Shown: positions 54,255 through 63,902, counted from the first letter of the stretch. The stretch is DNA of 64,000 nucleotides from Methylacidiphilum infernorum V4 (GCF_000019665.1 NC_010794.1:2223146-2287145), one strand, 5' to 3'. Notes: generated by a model from the letters alone, not told the origin. Numbers and translations: made by a program.

Positions 54255-55679
54255 ATGCAGAGTGTAAAAGAAACCAATAAAGAGGACATTGTAAAGATTA
54301 ATTCTCTTGTTGAGGATTTTTTCTATGATGTGAACTACACCTATGATGCGGGTGTAGGACTCAATGAAAAAACGATCGATTATATCTGCGATATTAAAAA
54401 TGACCCGGATTGGATCCGCGCATTTCGAAAAAGATCGCTGCAAATTTTTTTACAAAAACCCTTACCCGTTCACTGGGCAAGCAAGGAGCTGGAAAAAATC
54501 GATTTTAACAAAATCCGCTACTACTTAGCTTACGACAAAAAAGCCCAAAGAAGTTGGGATGAAGTCCCCGAGGAAGTCAAGAAAACCTTTGAAAGATTGG
54601 GAATTCCCGAACAGGAAAGAAAATTTCTGGCAGGGGTAGAAGCCCAATTCGATAGCGAGTCGGCTTATTCAAATATAAAAGAATCCTTAAGTAAACAAGG
54701 AGTGATCTTCGTTGGAAGTACTGAAGGTCTCCATCAATATCCCGATATTTTCAGGAAGTGGTTTGCCAAAGTCATACCCCCGGCCGATAATAAATTTGCC
54801 GCCTTGAATAGCGCGGTCTTTAGCGGGGGAAGCTTTATTTATGTTCCCCCTGGAGTTAAAGTTCAACAACCTCTTCAAGCCTACTTCAGGATAAATGCTG
54901 AAAGTTTCGGTCAATTTGAAAGGACGCTTATTATCGCCGATGAAGGTTCCGAGGTAACCTACATGGAAGGTTGCACCGCTCCCCGTTTTGAGACGTCCAC
55001 TTTACACAGTGCCGTAGTTGAGCTTGTCGCCATGCCCGGGGCCAAAATTCAATACATTACCGTCCAAAATTGGAGTTCAAATGTTTTTAACCTGGTGACA
55101 AAAAGGGCTATTGCCATGGAAGAAGCGGAAGTGCGGTGGCTTGATTGCAACATAGGCTCAAAGCTGACTATGAAATATCCCGGGGTTATCCTCCAGGGAA
55201 GGAAATCTCGAGGAGAGGTTCTCAGTATCGCTCTTGCTAATACAGGACAACACCAGGATACAGGGGCAAAGATGTATCATGCTGCAGACGAAACGACAAG
55301 CAATATCATCTCTAAAAGCATTAGTATCGGTTCGGGAAGAGCGAGTTATCGCGGACTTGTCAGTATTCCCAACCATTTGAAAAACTGTAAAAACAATACC
55401 GAATGTGACGCCCTGCTTATCAATACCACCTCCAGAACGGACACTTACCCGGCTATTACCGTAATGGGCAACCGAAACGCCACCCAACATGAAGCAAGCG
55501 TGAGCAAAATCAGCGCTGAGCAACTATTTTATATGCAACAAAGAGGATTACCCGAAGACGAAGCCATGAGTCTTTCTGTGAATGGTTTTATCAATGACTT
55601 AGTCAGAGAATTTCCCATGGAATATAGCGTGGAATTAAAAAGGCTTATTGATCTAGAAATGGAAGGGTCCGTGGGATAA
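54255..55679 (+). CDS. sufB: SufB, Fe-S cluster assembly scaffold
   Basis: The 474-aa protein shows the SufB hallmarks: [12 protein letters not shown] near the N-terminus, [51 protein letters not shown] and the late core [18 protein letters not shown]...[11 protein letters not shown]. It forms the right-handed beta-helix scaffold with SufD and SufC. It follows sufC by 57 bp. Confidence 0.96.
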   Translation: MQSVKETNKEDIVKINSLVEDFFYDVNYTYDAGVGLNEKTIDYICDIKNDPDWIRAFRKRSLQIFLQKPLPVHWASKELEKIDFNKIRYYLAYDKKAQRSWDEVPEEVKKTFERLGIPEQERKFLAGVEAQFDSESAYSNIKESLSKQGVIFVGSTEGLHQYPDIFRKWFAKVIPPADNKFAALNSAVFSGGSFIYVPPGVKVQQPLQAYFRINAESFGQFERTLIIADEGSEVTYMEGCTAPRFETSTLHSAVVELVAMPGAKIQYITVQNWSSNVFNLVTKRAIAMEEAEVRWLDCNIGSKLTMKYPGVILQGRKSRGEVLSIALANTGQHQDTGAKMYHAADETTSNIISKSISIGSGRASYRGLVSIPNHLKNCKNNTECDALLINTTSRTDTYPAITVMGNRNATQHEASVSKISAEQLFYMQQRGLPEDEAMSLSVNGFINDLVREFPMEYSVELKRLIDLEMEGSVG

Positions 55680-55725
55680 AAGTCTTGAAACTTTCGATTC
55701 CCTATAAACAGAAGAGGAGTTTCCC

Positions 55726-57018
55726 ATGCCACTCATACAAAACAACTCTGTAGCAAAAACGACCGCAAATGGTCCTTACCCTGCTTGGTTTGAAAACAGC
55801 CGTAAGCAGTCCCAGTTGGAATATGAAAGACTTCCTCATCCCCAAAGAAAAAACGAAAAGTGGCGATTCTCAAGCATAGAGAAAATAAAATGGGAAGGAT
55901 ATTCTTCATCGGTGCCTGTTTCTCCCTTTGACGTTGAAAAAATAAGCTCTTCGTTTCCTTTTGAAAATTCCTTAGGTGCCCTCGTATACGGCAACGATGA
56001 ACTGCTCTTTTATACTCCTATTCCTGAAAAACTTCAAAAAATGGGGATCATTTTCAGCCCTCTCAATGAAGCCCTAGCTCTTTATCCAGGGCTTTTAAAA
56101 GACTACCTATTTAGAGAGACACTCCGTATGGGGGCCGAAAAACTTGAAGCTCTTCATAGGTCAAAAACCCAATCGGGAGTATTTTTATATGTTCCTCGAA
56201 ATGTAGAAATACAGGAATTTTTTGAAGTATGGTTCTGGATTACCGAACCCTTTGCTGCGGTCCATCCCCACATTTTGCTTGTTCTCGAAGAAGGAAGCAA
56301 AGCTAAAATTCAATTAAATTTTAGGTCCCTCAATGCAGGAGGCGGTTTTAGTTGTTCAGCCATTGAAAGTTTCTTGGAAAGATCGTCCTTGCTCGAAATT
56401 ATCTCCGTTCAGCATTGGGCTGAGGAAGTCAACTCTTTTATGTTCAGTTTGACCGACGTAGGTCAAGACGCCCAGAGTTCTTCACTTTTTATCAATGTTG
56501 GAGGATCCTACAATCGGTTCGAAGGGAAAACACGTCTTAGTGGAGCGGGAGGAAGCGCCGAAATACTCTCGGCAACTCTGGCTAAAAACACCCAGGAATT
56601 TGATCAAAGAACTCTCCAAGTCCACACAGCTCCCTATACAACGAGTGATCTTCTTTTTAAAAATGTTTTATTCGATTCTGCAAAAACGATTTTTTCGGGC
56701 ATGATCGATGTTTCTCCTGAAGCTCAAAAAACGGATGCTTACCAAAGTAATAAAAATTTAATCTTAGGAGAAAATGCCCAAGCCAATTCTTTACCTGGAC
56801 TTGAGATTATGGCCGATGACGTCCGTTGCACCCATGGTGCAACCACGGGGGGAATAGCCAAAGAAGAGCTTTTTTATAGCCAACAACGGGGAATTCCCAA
56901 ACCGGTTTTTGAAAAACTCTACACGATCGGTTTTCTTGCTGAATGCATACAACGGGCAAAAAGTCCTCAACTAGCCGATCATCTTCTTGACTTTCTTCGT
57001 CTTTCACTGCAAGTATAG
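55726..57018 (+). CDS. sufD: SufD, Fe-S cluster assembly protein
   Basis: The 430-aa protein has the weaker-conserved N-terminus (RLPHPQRKNEKWRFSSIEKI) and the C-terminal beta-helix core with GLEIMADDVRCTHGATTGGIAKEELFYSQQRGIPKP. The conserved RCTHGAT segment identifies SufD. It lies 46 bp after sufB and completes the SufBCD complex. Confidence 0.94.
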   Translation: MPLIQNNSVAKTTANGPYPAWFENSRKQSQLEYERLPHPQRKNEKWRFSSIEKIKWEGYSSSVPVSPFDVEKISSSFPFENSLGALVYGNDELLFYTPIPEKLQKMGIIFSPLNEALALYPGLLKDYLFRETLRMGAEKLEALHRSKTQSGVFLYVPRNVEIQEFFEVWFWITEPFAAVHPHILLVLEEGSKAKIQLNFRSLNAGGGFSCSAIESFLERSSLLEIISVQHWAEEVNSFMFSLTDVGQDAQSSSLFINVGGSYNRFEGKTRLSGAGGSAEILSATLAKNTQEFDQRTLQVHTAPYTTSDLLFKNVLFDSAKTIFSGMIDVSPEAQKTDAYQSNKNLILGENAQANSLPGLEIMADDVRCTHGATTGGIAKEELFYSQQRGIPKPVFEKLYTIGFLAECIQRAKSPQLADHLLDFLRLSLQV

Positions 57019-57045
57019 TCAAAAAGAATGACTGTTATTTAAAAA

Positions 57046-57600
57046 ATGAATACCCAAGGTCCTCAATCTACCCTAACAAGAGAAGTTCAGGCTGTTCTCA
57101 TCCCCAGTGGAGACAAGATCCAATTGGAAAAAGATAAACCTTTCCAAATCACTCAATCGATGGGAGGCTCCTATACTCTTATCTATGACAACAGGATACT
57201 GGTCAGGGTTGATGCCAAAGATAGCGATGCCCTAGGGATCAACCAAGAACCTTCTCCTCTAAAAGAGATCTTAAGCGAAAACGAAGAACTCACCGAAGAA
57301 ATCATCTATAATCGGCTCAAGGAAGTTTACGATCCAGAAATACCCGTTAACATTGTTGATCTTGGGTTGATTTATGATTGTCAAATCAACAAAAAAGAAG
57401 ACGGAACTTATTCTGTTGCCGTAAAAATGACCCTGACCGCTCCGGGTTGCGGGATGGGGACGATTTTAGCGCAAGATGCCCAGTCAAGAATTCTTGAAAT
57501 TCCCTCTGTGTCCGAAGCCCAGGTAGATCTAGTTTGGGACCCTCCCTGGAATCCAAGCATGATTAGCGAAGAAGGAAAAATGATCCTAGGCTTGGTATAA
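57046..57600 (+). CDS. sufT: SufT-like DUF59 (MIP18) Fe-S maturation protein
   Basis: The 184-aa protein has an N-terminal extension of about 85 residues and a DUF59/MIP18 domain with VYDPEIPVNIVDLGLIYDC, LTAPGCGMGTILAQDAQSRI (with the conserved Cys) and VDLVWDPPWNPSMISEEGK. The extra N-terminal part is characteristic of SufT, which helps mature Fe-S enzymes. It lies 27 bp after sufD in the same operon. Confidence 0.88.
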   Translation: MNTQGPQSTLTREVQAVLIPSGDKIQLEKDKPFQITQSMGGSYTLIYDNRILVRVDAKDSDALGINQEPSPLKEILSENEELTEEIIYNRLKEVYDPEIPVNIVDLGLIYDCQINKKEDGTYSVAVKMTLTAPGCGMGTILAQDAQSRILEIPSVSEAQVDLVWDPPWNPSMISEEGKMILGLV

Positions 57601-57620
57601 AAAGTCAGCCCTTTTCCCCT

Positions 57621-58841
57621 TTATTTCTCGACAACTATTCCTTCTTTTGAAGTAGCCCAAGATATTATTCCCTGGGTTATGATTTCGGCATATTCAACAA
57701 AGATACTTTTGAAGGACTTCCCATTAATGTTTTTGTTTCCATCGTAATCCCCGGCGATAATCCGATCATAGGCATCGACCGCATTCATGTAGGGTCCTTC
57801 GATAAAAACAACGGGGCAATGATAGATTCGATTAGCCAAGAGGTTCCTGGCAAAAACGTAAGGACTTTTACCCACTTTATAGGCTGCCGACCAATTGTTA
57901 TAACTTTCCGGGGGATAGTTCCAAACCAACTCCATTTCTTTTGCCACGGCTTCTGAAACCTCCGCTTCTGGAACCGAGGTTCGGGATAAAAGCTTGTAAA
58001 GCAGATCCCATTTTTGATCGTCAAAAACAAGTTCTTCTTCAGAGTAATTCCCATTGACAAACACCACGAGCTTGCTTTTCTGGACAAGTTCCTCTCGGGT
58101 TGGATGATCAGACCACTTATCGGCATTAAAATGCACGCAGATAGTTAAGTCTGGATTGAACCGGTTGACAATCTCTGCCCTTGCCCTGATTTCCGCGTTC
58201 CTATAAAAAAGCCTTTCGGCCGTTAGGGATATTTTTTTTTCTATTTCATCAGAAAAGCGGTAGGGGAGATTTTCTTGGCTTTCAAATGGAAAAAGAAGGG
58301 ATAGAGCATCAGCCCTTAGATCGGCCGGTCGAAGATCGGTCACAGGCTCGTAATTTTTTTTTGTCCATACTACCCTTGCCCCTGCTTCTTCAAGAAAATG
58401 AGCTGCTCTTCGACATACATTCATGTTGAGTTCGGCTTCTATAACAGGAGGATCAGAACCGATCTGAAAAAATCTTTCTTCCATCTTTGCCCATTTTCCC
58501 CCTATGTGACCGGGATCCAGGCATATGACTAATCCTTTAAGCGGTTTGGGATCTGAAGAACCATTCCCTTTTGTTTTTATACAGGATACCCAGTTGGCTT
58601 TTAGGGGTAGCTGTGATTCCTGGTCGGGAGCAAGGCGTAACCGGTAGAGCAGCTCGTTGTGTTCGACATCGGAATAAATAGTCAATTCATTGCCATTGAT
58701 GATCGTATAGCGCCAGAAAGCCCCTGTAGGCGAATACAGGGTGTTAATCAATTGGACAAACTCCTCTCTAGTTATGGTTTCTTGAAACTGGTCGAGCCGT
58801 GTCCAATCTGGGGGAGGAGCCAAAGGAGAGAGTTTTTCCAC
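57621..58841 (-). CDS. N-acetylmuramoyl-L-alanine amidase (Amidase_3), reading frame separated from its signal peptide
   Basis: The 406-aa frame has zinc-amidase motifs: ICLDPGHIGG (near 110), the glutamate in VIEAELNMNVCRRAA, and CVHFNADKWSD (near 235). It cleaves stem peptides from peptidoglycan and therefore must be exported. As listed it starts at a GTG (58841) without a signal peptide. One base out of frame upstream, an ATG at 58911 opens MQRGLFLSIVFFF, and fusing it through a 10-A instead of 11-A run gives a convincing signal peptide. A slip or frameshift in 58873-58883 is likely. Confidence 0.82.
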   Translation of the reverse strand: MEKLSPLAPPPDWTRLDQFQETITREEFVQLINTLYSPTGAFWRYTIINGNELTIYSDVEHNELLYRLRLAPDQESQLPLKANWVSCIKTKGNGSSDPKPLKGLVICLDPGHIGGKWAKMEERFFQIGSDPPVIEAELNMNVCRRAAHFLEEAGARVVWTKKNYEPVTDLRPADLRADALSLLFPFESQENLPYRFSDEIEKKISLTAERLFYRNAEIRARAEIVNRFNPDLTICVHFNADKWSDHPTREELVQKSKLVVFVNGNYSEEELVFDDQKWDLLYKLLSRTSVPEAEVSEAVAKEMELVWNYPPESYNNWSAAYKVGKSPYVFARNLLANRIYHCPVVFIEGPYMNAVDAYDRIIAGDYDGNKNINGKSFKSIFVEYAEIITQGIISWATSKEGIVVEK

Positions 58842-58872
58842 CGCAAAAAGCCCAACAGGAAATATTTTCAGG

Positions 58873-58883
58873 AAAAAAAAAAA
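58873..58883 (-). other. Run of 11 A (T on the coding strand) at the amidase 5' end
   Basis: The homopolymer lies between the ATG at 58911 and the amidase frame. With 10 bases the ATG is in frame with the amidase; with 12 bases the frame closes on a stop. This could be a sequencing error, a mutation, or a phase-variable or slippage site. Confidence 0.7.
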
Positions 58884-58938
58884 CGATCGAAAGAAAAAGC
58901 CCTCTTTGCATAATGACTCTAATGATGCAGGGGATCAA

Positions 58939-59517
58939 TTAATGTAAAACTTTAGAAAAATTTAGTTTCATTTTATAGACTTTTCCTGTTATCGCCCCGA
59001 TAATGACATAACCAATAGAACGTTCAAAGCCGTTTTTATCCGCAAAAAAATCCAGAATCCAACAGGCTTCTTCATATCCTTTTAAAGAGGCGAGGCGAAA
59101 TACCACCGTACTCAATTTCACCGTCCTGAACGATTCATTGGACTTGGTGGCGATTTCCAGTGCCCTGTTAGAATCTATTTTCAGCCTAGAAGGATTAATG
59201 GTGTTTTCCTTCTTATAAGGCAACAGGTGCAAGTTGCCAAGAGAAAAAAGCCCATCTTTTATTTGGGTTACCTGCCCTCCTGCCACGGTAATCTGTTCGG
59301 AACGAGACCAAGAATGGGGATTCCAATAAATAAATTGCCAGCTTACCGGGGTTAAAGTGGTGGGACTTCGCTCTCCAATTATTCCATAGAGGTGTTGCTT
59401 GGACTCTGCTGAAACCTGCTTTTCAGCGACTTTAAGGGCTTCAAAGGCGGTCGGCGTCTTTGCCATTAAAACAAAAGGGTAAAGCCCTAAGAAAAGAACG
59501 AAAAAAAACCGGCTCAT
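58939..59517 (-). CDS. Exported protein of unknown function
   Basis: The 192-aa product has a signal peptide (FFFVLFLGLYPFVLMAK, about 4-20) and is probably periplasmic. FIYWNPHSWSRSEQITVAGGQVTQI resembles a PepSY-like strand-helix pattern, and a late strand, WILDFFADKNGFERSIGYVIIGAITGKVYKMKL, suggests a second one, but this is only a structural impression. It lies upstream of the amidase on the same strand. Confidence 0.6.
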   Translation of the reverse strand: MSRFFFVLFLGLYPFVLMAKTPTAFEALKVAEKQVSAESKQHLYGIIGERSPTTLTPVSWQFIYWNPHSWSRSEQITVAGGQVTQIKDGLFSLGNLHLLPYKKENTINPSRLKIDSNRALEIATKSNESFRTVKLSTVVFRLASLKGYEEACWILDFFADKNGFERSIGYVIIGAITGKVYKMKLNFSKVLH

Positions 59518-59624
59518 ATCTCTTCCCCCAACAAAAAAGAAAATTTCAATTCTTTAACAATAAAAGAAAAAACCTGGTAAAAAAGGATAAACAAAAAATC
59601 TTAGGAGAGAAAAGCTTCTTTTTA

Positions 59625-59660
59625 ATTCATTCTTTGATTTTTATTCATTCTTTAATTTTT
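59625..59660. repeat. Two tandem 18-bp repeats upstream of the NDUFA9-like gene
   Basis: ATTCATTCTTTGATTTTT (59625-59642) is followed directly by ATTCATTCTTTAATTTTT (59643-59660), with one mismatch. The repeats lie about 50 bp before the ATG at 59709, in the usual place for a promoter or operator. Confidence 0.4.
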
Positions 59661-59708
59661 TGATTTAGACTATTTTTATCTTTTCTTTGTCTTTTAACCT
59701 CATTTTGT

Positions 59709-60806
59709 ATGGCAACCATTCTTGTCTCTGGAGGAACAGGCTTTATCGGTAAATACATAGTGCAGCAGCTTTGTCAACTTGGATACAGGGTCAGGGTACC
59801 GAGCAGAAATCCCCAAAAAAAGCGATCTTTTTGCGATCTTTCCTGTGAATTCCTCGCGGGAGATCTCTCGGAGCTTTCTTTTGCAAGAAAATGTTGTTCT
59901 GGAATAGATGCCGTAATCCATCTCGTTGGAATCCTCGTAGAGCAAGGTCGAGAAACTTATAAAAAGGTCCACGTTCAAATAACCAAAAACATGATTCAAG
60001 CTTCCAAGGAAAACGGAGTAAGGCGTTTCCTTCATATGAGCTCACTGGGCACACGTCCTCAAGCAAAAAGCCGCTACCATCAAACCAAATGGACAGCCGA
60101 AGAGTTGGTAAGAAACAGTGAACTGGATTGGACCATTTTCCAGCCTTCCGTGGTTTTTGGAATCGGAGACGATTTTACTAAAAGGCTATGCAAAATGCTT
60201 TTTTTTCAAAATAATCCTTTACTTATTTTTCCTTTGATAGAAGGCGGAAAAAGCAAGCTCCAACCCATATTCGTTGAAAATGTTGCGGAAGCTTTCGTCC
60301 GGGCCCTACCCAATCCGAGCACTTTTCATAAAATCTATCCTCTTACGGGCCCTGAAATATTTTCCTTAAAAGAGATTATGATGCTTATTTTGGAACAAGC
60401 CCACTTGGCTTATAAAATAGAAGACATTCCTTTTTATACCTTGATGAGGATGGGGCTCATTCTGCTCAGTATTTTTATTTATCCCCTGGCGGCTCTTAAG
60501 GCTATAAGTCAAAATTGGAAAGGAGAGCTCTGGGCAATTTATTTATTCTCCTGGTTACTCTTTCTCCAGCTATTGCAAAAGAATATGAAAAAGAGACTCC
60601 TTTTTAGCTTGCCCTCAAATATCGCTTTTCCTCTTGTCAGGGTAGCCGAAAAACTGATTAAAAATCCACCTCTAACTCAAGATATGCTTCTTATGATGCT
60701 AGAAGATAATATTGCCGACAGCGCAGAAGCCGTTTCAACGTTAAACCTTAAGCTCGTTTCATTCAAAAGGGTTCTGCCCGATATCCTTGATTCTCTTCTT
60801 TTATAA
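59709..60806 (+). CDS. NDUFA9-like NAD(P)-binding Rossmann protein
   Basis: The 365-aa protein starts with the nucleotide-binding GGTGFIGKY (8-16) and has the atypical short-chain dehydrogenase features of the NDUFA9/complex I 39-kDa subunit-like family: VIHLVGILVEQGRETYKKVHV and MSSLGTRPQAKSRYHQTKWTAEELVRNSELDWTIFQPSVVFG. Two C-terminal membrane helices (about 240-262 and 275-295) suggest membrane attachment. The substrate is unknown; a quinone- or lipid-related reaction is possible. Its 3' end overlaps that of the convergent cysteine desulfurase by 6 bp. Confidence 0.8.
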   Translation: MATILVSGGTGFIGKYIVQQLCQLGYRVRVPSRNPQKKRSFCDLSCEFLAGDLSELSFARKCCSGIDAVIHLVGILVEQGRETYKKVHVQITKNMIQASKENGVRRFLHMSSLGTRPQAKSRYHQTKWTAEELVRNSELDWTIFQPSVVFGIGDDFTKRLCKMLFFQNNPLLIFPLIEGGKSKLQPIFVENVAEAFVRALPNPSTFHKIYPLTGPEIFSLKEIMMLILEQAHLAYKIEDIPFYTLMRMGLILLSIFIYPLAALKAISQNWKGELWAIYLFSWLLFLQLLQKNMKKRLLFSLPSNIAFPLVRVAEKLIKNPPLTQDMLLMMLEDNIADSAEAVSTLNLKLVSFKRVLPDILDSLLL

Positions 60807-61961
60807 GAGAACCATCTCTTTTTTGGGATAATACTTGAGTTGTTCCAAAACGACCTTTTTAATTCTTTGAGCCGACTCTCCGATTTCTTCTTCATGGGTA
60901 TATTTCCCAATAGAAAGCCGAAGCGATGAACTTGCTCTTTGGGGATCGTATCCCATAGCCATAAGAACATGGGATGGTTGAATCGTTCCCGACATGCAAG
61001 CCGAACCGCTGGAAGCGGCAATCCCTGCAAGGTCAAGACCTATAAGAAGATCATGACCCCTAAGGGATGTAAAAGTAACAAGAAGGGTATTGGGAACGCG
61101 TCGAAGAGGATCCCCCACGCGCTCGATTCCAGGAAGATCAGCTAGACTATCCCAGAGCTTTTCGATCAGTTGAAACTGTCTTCTTCCCTGGAAGTCCATC
61201 TCAGACAATGAAATTTCAAGGGCTTTGGCAAGACCGACAATCCCAAGAATATTTTCTGTTCCTCCCCTTTTTCCCTTTTCCTGGCTCCCTCCAAAAATCA
61301 TTTTTTCAAAAGGAGTCCCCTCTTTTACATAGAGTATTCCCACTCCTTTGGGTCCATAAAATTTATGAGCCGAAAGACTGGCCATAGACAACTCTTTGAC
61401 ATTCAAGGGGACTTTACCCACACTCTGGATCACATCCGAATGAAAAAAAATTCCCTTCTGTTTACAGAGTTCAGCTATCTGCTCTATAGGCTGACAGACC
61501 CCTGTTTCATTGTTTGCAGATTGAACGGAAACTAAAAGAGTACGGTCGGAAAGAAAAGAAGCTACTTTTTCGCAATCGACAATGCCCTCCTTTGTAGGGG
61601 AAACAAAAGTAAGCTCGTATCCTCTTGTTTTTAGAGCGGCAGCCGTCTCCAAGACGGCATGATGTTCTATTGCCGAAACGATGAAGTGGTTCCTTTTCTT
61701 ATCGTTGTTTCCGTAGGCTATACCCATCAAGGCAAGAGAATCACTTTCCGAGCCACCGGAAGTAAAAATGATCTCTTTGCTTTTTACCCCCAAGAGCTTG
61801 GCTACCTTTTCTCTAGCCTGTTCTATGGCAAACCGCAACTTCCTGCCTTCTTCATGGATGCTCGAGGGGTTTCCCCAGGCTTCCATCCAAGAAATCATTT
61901 CCTCGGAAACCCTAGGATCTAAAGGAGTTGAAGCATTGTAATCCAGGTAAATTCTCTTCAT
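60801..61961 (-). CDS. Cysteine desulfurase (NifS/IscS type)
   Basis: The 386-aa PLP enzyme has Lys200 in SAHKFYGPKG and the catalytic Cys322 in SSGSACMSG. YLDYNASTPLDPRV near the start and IFTSGGSESDSLAL also match. It is of the group I (NifS/IscS) type, not SufS, although the genome's only visible Fe-S assembly set is suf, a few kilobases away. It may supply sulfur for Suf, tRNA thiolation or thiamine. It lies 17 bp downstream of cysE, so cysteine synthesis and desulfuration may be co-expressed. Confidence 0.92.
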   Translation of the reverse strand: MKRIYLDYNASTPLDPRVSEEMISWMEAWGNPSSIHEEGRKLRFAIEQAREKVAKLLGVKSKEIIFTSGGSESDSLALMGIAYGNNDKKRNHFIVSAIEHHAVLETAAALKTRGYELTFVSPTKEGIVDCEKVASFLSDRTLLVSVQSANNETGVCQPIEQIAELCKQKGIFFHSDVIQSVGKVPLNVKELSMASLSAHKFYGPKGVGILYVKEGTPFEKMIFGGSQEKGKRGGTENILGIVGLAKALEISLSEMDFQGRRQFQLIEKLWDSLADLPGIERVGDPLRRVPNTLLVTFTSLRGHDLLIGLDLAGIAASSGSACMSGTIQPSHVLMAMGYDPQRASSSLRLSIGKYTHEEEIGESAQRIKKVVLEQLKYYPKKEMVLL

Positions 61962-61978
61962 CGCTTATCGGTTTACAG

Positions 61979-62854
61979 TTACTGTTCATTTTTTGTTCTC
62001 ACCCGAATTTCTTGATCAACAAGGGTAACAATGGAGTTAGGAGGGACAGGATGGGTAAGCCATACATTGCCCCCGATTATGCTTCCCGATCCAATAACCG
62101 TTTCCCCTCCCAGAATTGTTGCTCCTGGATAGATCGTTACGTAATCTTCGATCGTGGGATGCCTTTTTTGGCCCCTTAGTTTTCTACCCCCACTCGTCGA
62201 TCGAGCACCCAATGTCACACCATGATAAATTTTAACATGATGGCCTATTTTACAGGTTTCCCCAATGACAATTCCCGTGCCGTGGTCAATGAAAAAATCT
62301 GAGCCGATTTCCGCTCCCGGATGTATGTCTATTCCCGTCCTTGCATGAGCCCATTCGGTCATCATTCTTGGGATCAAGGCTACATTCTCCAGATAAAGAA
62401 GGTGAGCCAGCCTATAGACCGCTATGGCTTCAATCCCAGGATAAGCAAGAAGAACCTCTTCGATACTTGCCGAGGCGGGGTCTCCCTCAAAGGTAGCTTT
62501 GAGATCGGTGGTCAAAATTTTCCTTATATCGGGCAGCTTTGACAAAAATTTTTGACCAATGGATGCCGCATCTTTTCCTTCAATGGGTGCGAAGAGCAGG
62601 CTTTTTTCTAATTCCTGAATTAAAGAATGATAGATCCTTTTTAAAACTTCCAGGCAAAAGGAAGCCATTTTTTCCTGGGAAAGAGAAAGAGAAAAATAAT
62701 ACCCGGGAAAGATGAGACTTAAAAGATCTTCTGTTAATTTTGCCACAGCGCTTTTAGAGGGAAGATTTATCCCATCAGAACAATTAATGGCTCCATCAAG
62801 ATAGTAAGAATTCAAAAGCTTGTTTAAAATAGAATCAAAAAAAAGTTTTTCCAT
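61979..62854 (-). CDS. cysE: Serine O-acetyltransferase CysE (EpsC-like)
   Basis: The 291-aa protein has the left-handed beta-helix hexapeptide repeats of SAT: IHPGAEIGSDFFIDHGTGIVIGETCKIGHHVKIYHGVTLGARS and TIEDYVTIYPGATILGGETVIG, with the catalytic His/Asp in IDHGTG. The N-terminal helical domain (about 1-150) is longer than that of short CysE enzymes and resembles the plant/EpsC-like type. It makes O-acetylserine for cysteine synthesis. The following desulfurase gene uses the product. Confidence 0.9.
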   Translation of the reverse strand: MEKLFFDSILNKLLNSYYLDGAINCSDGINLPSKSAVAKLTEDLLSLIFPGYYFSLSLSQEKMASFCLEVLKRIYHSLIQELEKSLLFAPIEGKDAASIGQKFLSKLPDIRKILTTDLKATFEGDPASASIEEVLLAYPGIEAIAVYRLAHLLYLENVALIPRMMTEWAHARTGIDIHPGAEIGSDFFIDHGTGIVIGETCKIGHHVKIYHGVTLGARSTSGGRKLRGQKRHPTIEDYVTIYPGATILGGETVIGSGSIIGGNVWLTHPVPPNSIVTLVDQEIRVRTKNEQ

Positions 62855-62860
62855 TTTTAA

Positions 62861-62887
62861 CCCTTACTCTATTTTTCCCTTACTCTA
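62861..62887. promoter_or_regulatory. Direct 11-bp repeat upstream of cysE
   Basis: CCCTTACTCTA occurs at 62861-62871 and 62877-62887, starts 16 bp apart, immediately before the cysE start codon (62854, minus strand). Such spacing suits a dimeric regulator binding one helix face, or the leader. Function is inferred. Confidence 0.35.
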
Positions 62888-62997
62888 GTACAAACAAAAT
62901 GAAAACCCAGTTATTTCCGATAATCAAGTGGTTATCCTTCTCCTTCCACTATAGCATTTTTTTTTCCTTGGTATAAATTCAAAAAGGAACCGGGGTC

Positions 62998-63879
62998 ATG
63001 AGCGAAAAAACATATTTTAGATTAAAAGATTTCAAAGAGTTTTATCCTACTGGACCCTGCTATGCCGTCTTGGGAAAACCCATCGCCCATTCTCTTTCTC
63101 CTGTTTTTCAAAAAGCCGCTTTTAGACAGCTGGCCCTTGATGCTGATTATATACGCATAGAGGTAGCCGAAGAGGAATTGGAGCAAGCGGTTAACCTCCT
63201 GGTCGAAAAAGGCTTTCTAGGCTGGAATTGTACATCTCCACTCAAAAAAAAAATGGCCTCTTTATGCAACACCCTCGATAACTCTGCAGCTTTGCTGGGA
63301 TCGGTCAATACGGTGGTAAGAAAAGAACAAAGGCTTTTAGGCTACAATACGGATGGCCGTGGATGGGCGATAGACGTAAAAAAAAACTTTGCCGTTGATT
63401 TTCAAAACCTTTCTATTGCCATCCTGGGAACGGGAGGGGCAGGCGAAGCCATTGCCAAGCAATCCGCAATAGAAGGTTCAAAAAAACTCATTTTACTCAA
63501 TAGAACCTACGAAAAAGCCTTGCTGTTGGCACGAAGCATAGAAAAAAATTTTGAGGTTGAAGTCCAGGTTCTTCCCTTGACAGAATCCAGTCTCAAGCAA
63601 CTCATGTTAAAAAGCGATCTCTTTGTTCAATCTCTTCCCTTGCTTCCCTTTTTATCTCTAAACTTTCAATGGGAAAAGATCCTCGATCCCAAGGTCATTC
63701 TCTACGATGTTTTATATTTTCCTATCCCTACGCCCATGGAATCCGTGGCTAAAAAAATCGGCTCCAAGGTTGTTAACGGGCTAGGAATGCTTGTAGAACA
63801 GGGTGCCCTTTCGTTTTCGATATGGACAGGCCTGGATGCTCCGATAGAAACGATGAGAAGATCGGTCCATCTCTCCTAA
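62998..63879 (+). CDS. aroE: Shikimate dehydrogenase
   Basis: AroE reduces 3-dehydroshikimate with NADPH in aromatic amino acid synthesis. The 293-aa protein has the N-terminal VLGKPIAHSLSPVFQKAAF and the catalytic lysine in NCTSPLK (Lys83; the usual motif is NVTxPxK). The Rossmann loop ILGTGGAGEA and GYNTDGRGW with the conserved Asp follow. Length is typical. It diverges from cysE; the interval of 143 bp carries the 11-bp direct repeat. Confidence 0.93.
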   Translation: MSEKTYFRLKDFKEFYPTGPCYAVLGKPIAHSLSPVFQKAAFRQLALDADYIRIEVAEEELEQAVNLLVEKGFLGWNCTSPLKKKMASLCNTLDNSAALLGSVNTVVRKEQRLLGYNTDGRGWAIDVKKNFAVDFQNLSIAILGTGGAGEAIAKQSAIEGSKKLILLNRTYEKALLLARSIEKNFEVEVQVLPLTESSLKQLMLKSDLFVQSLPLLPFLSLNFQWEKILDPKVILYDVLYFPIPTPMESVAKKIGSKVVNGLGMLVEQGALSFSIWTGLDAPIETMRRSVHLS

Positions 63880-63888
63880 AGGGCTTAT

Positions 63889-63902
63889 CTTGGAATTCCA
63901 AG
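63889..63902. other. Perfect 14-bp palindrome after aroE
   Basis: CTTGGAATTCCAAG lies 9 bp downstream of the aroE stop codon. It could fold into a five-base stem with an AATT loop, but no T run follows, so it is not a convincing terminator. Confidence 0.25.
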
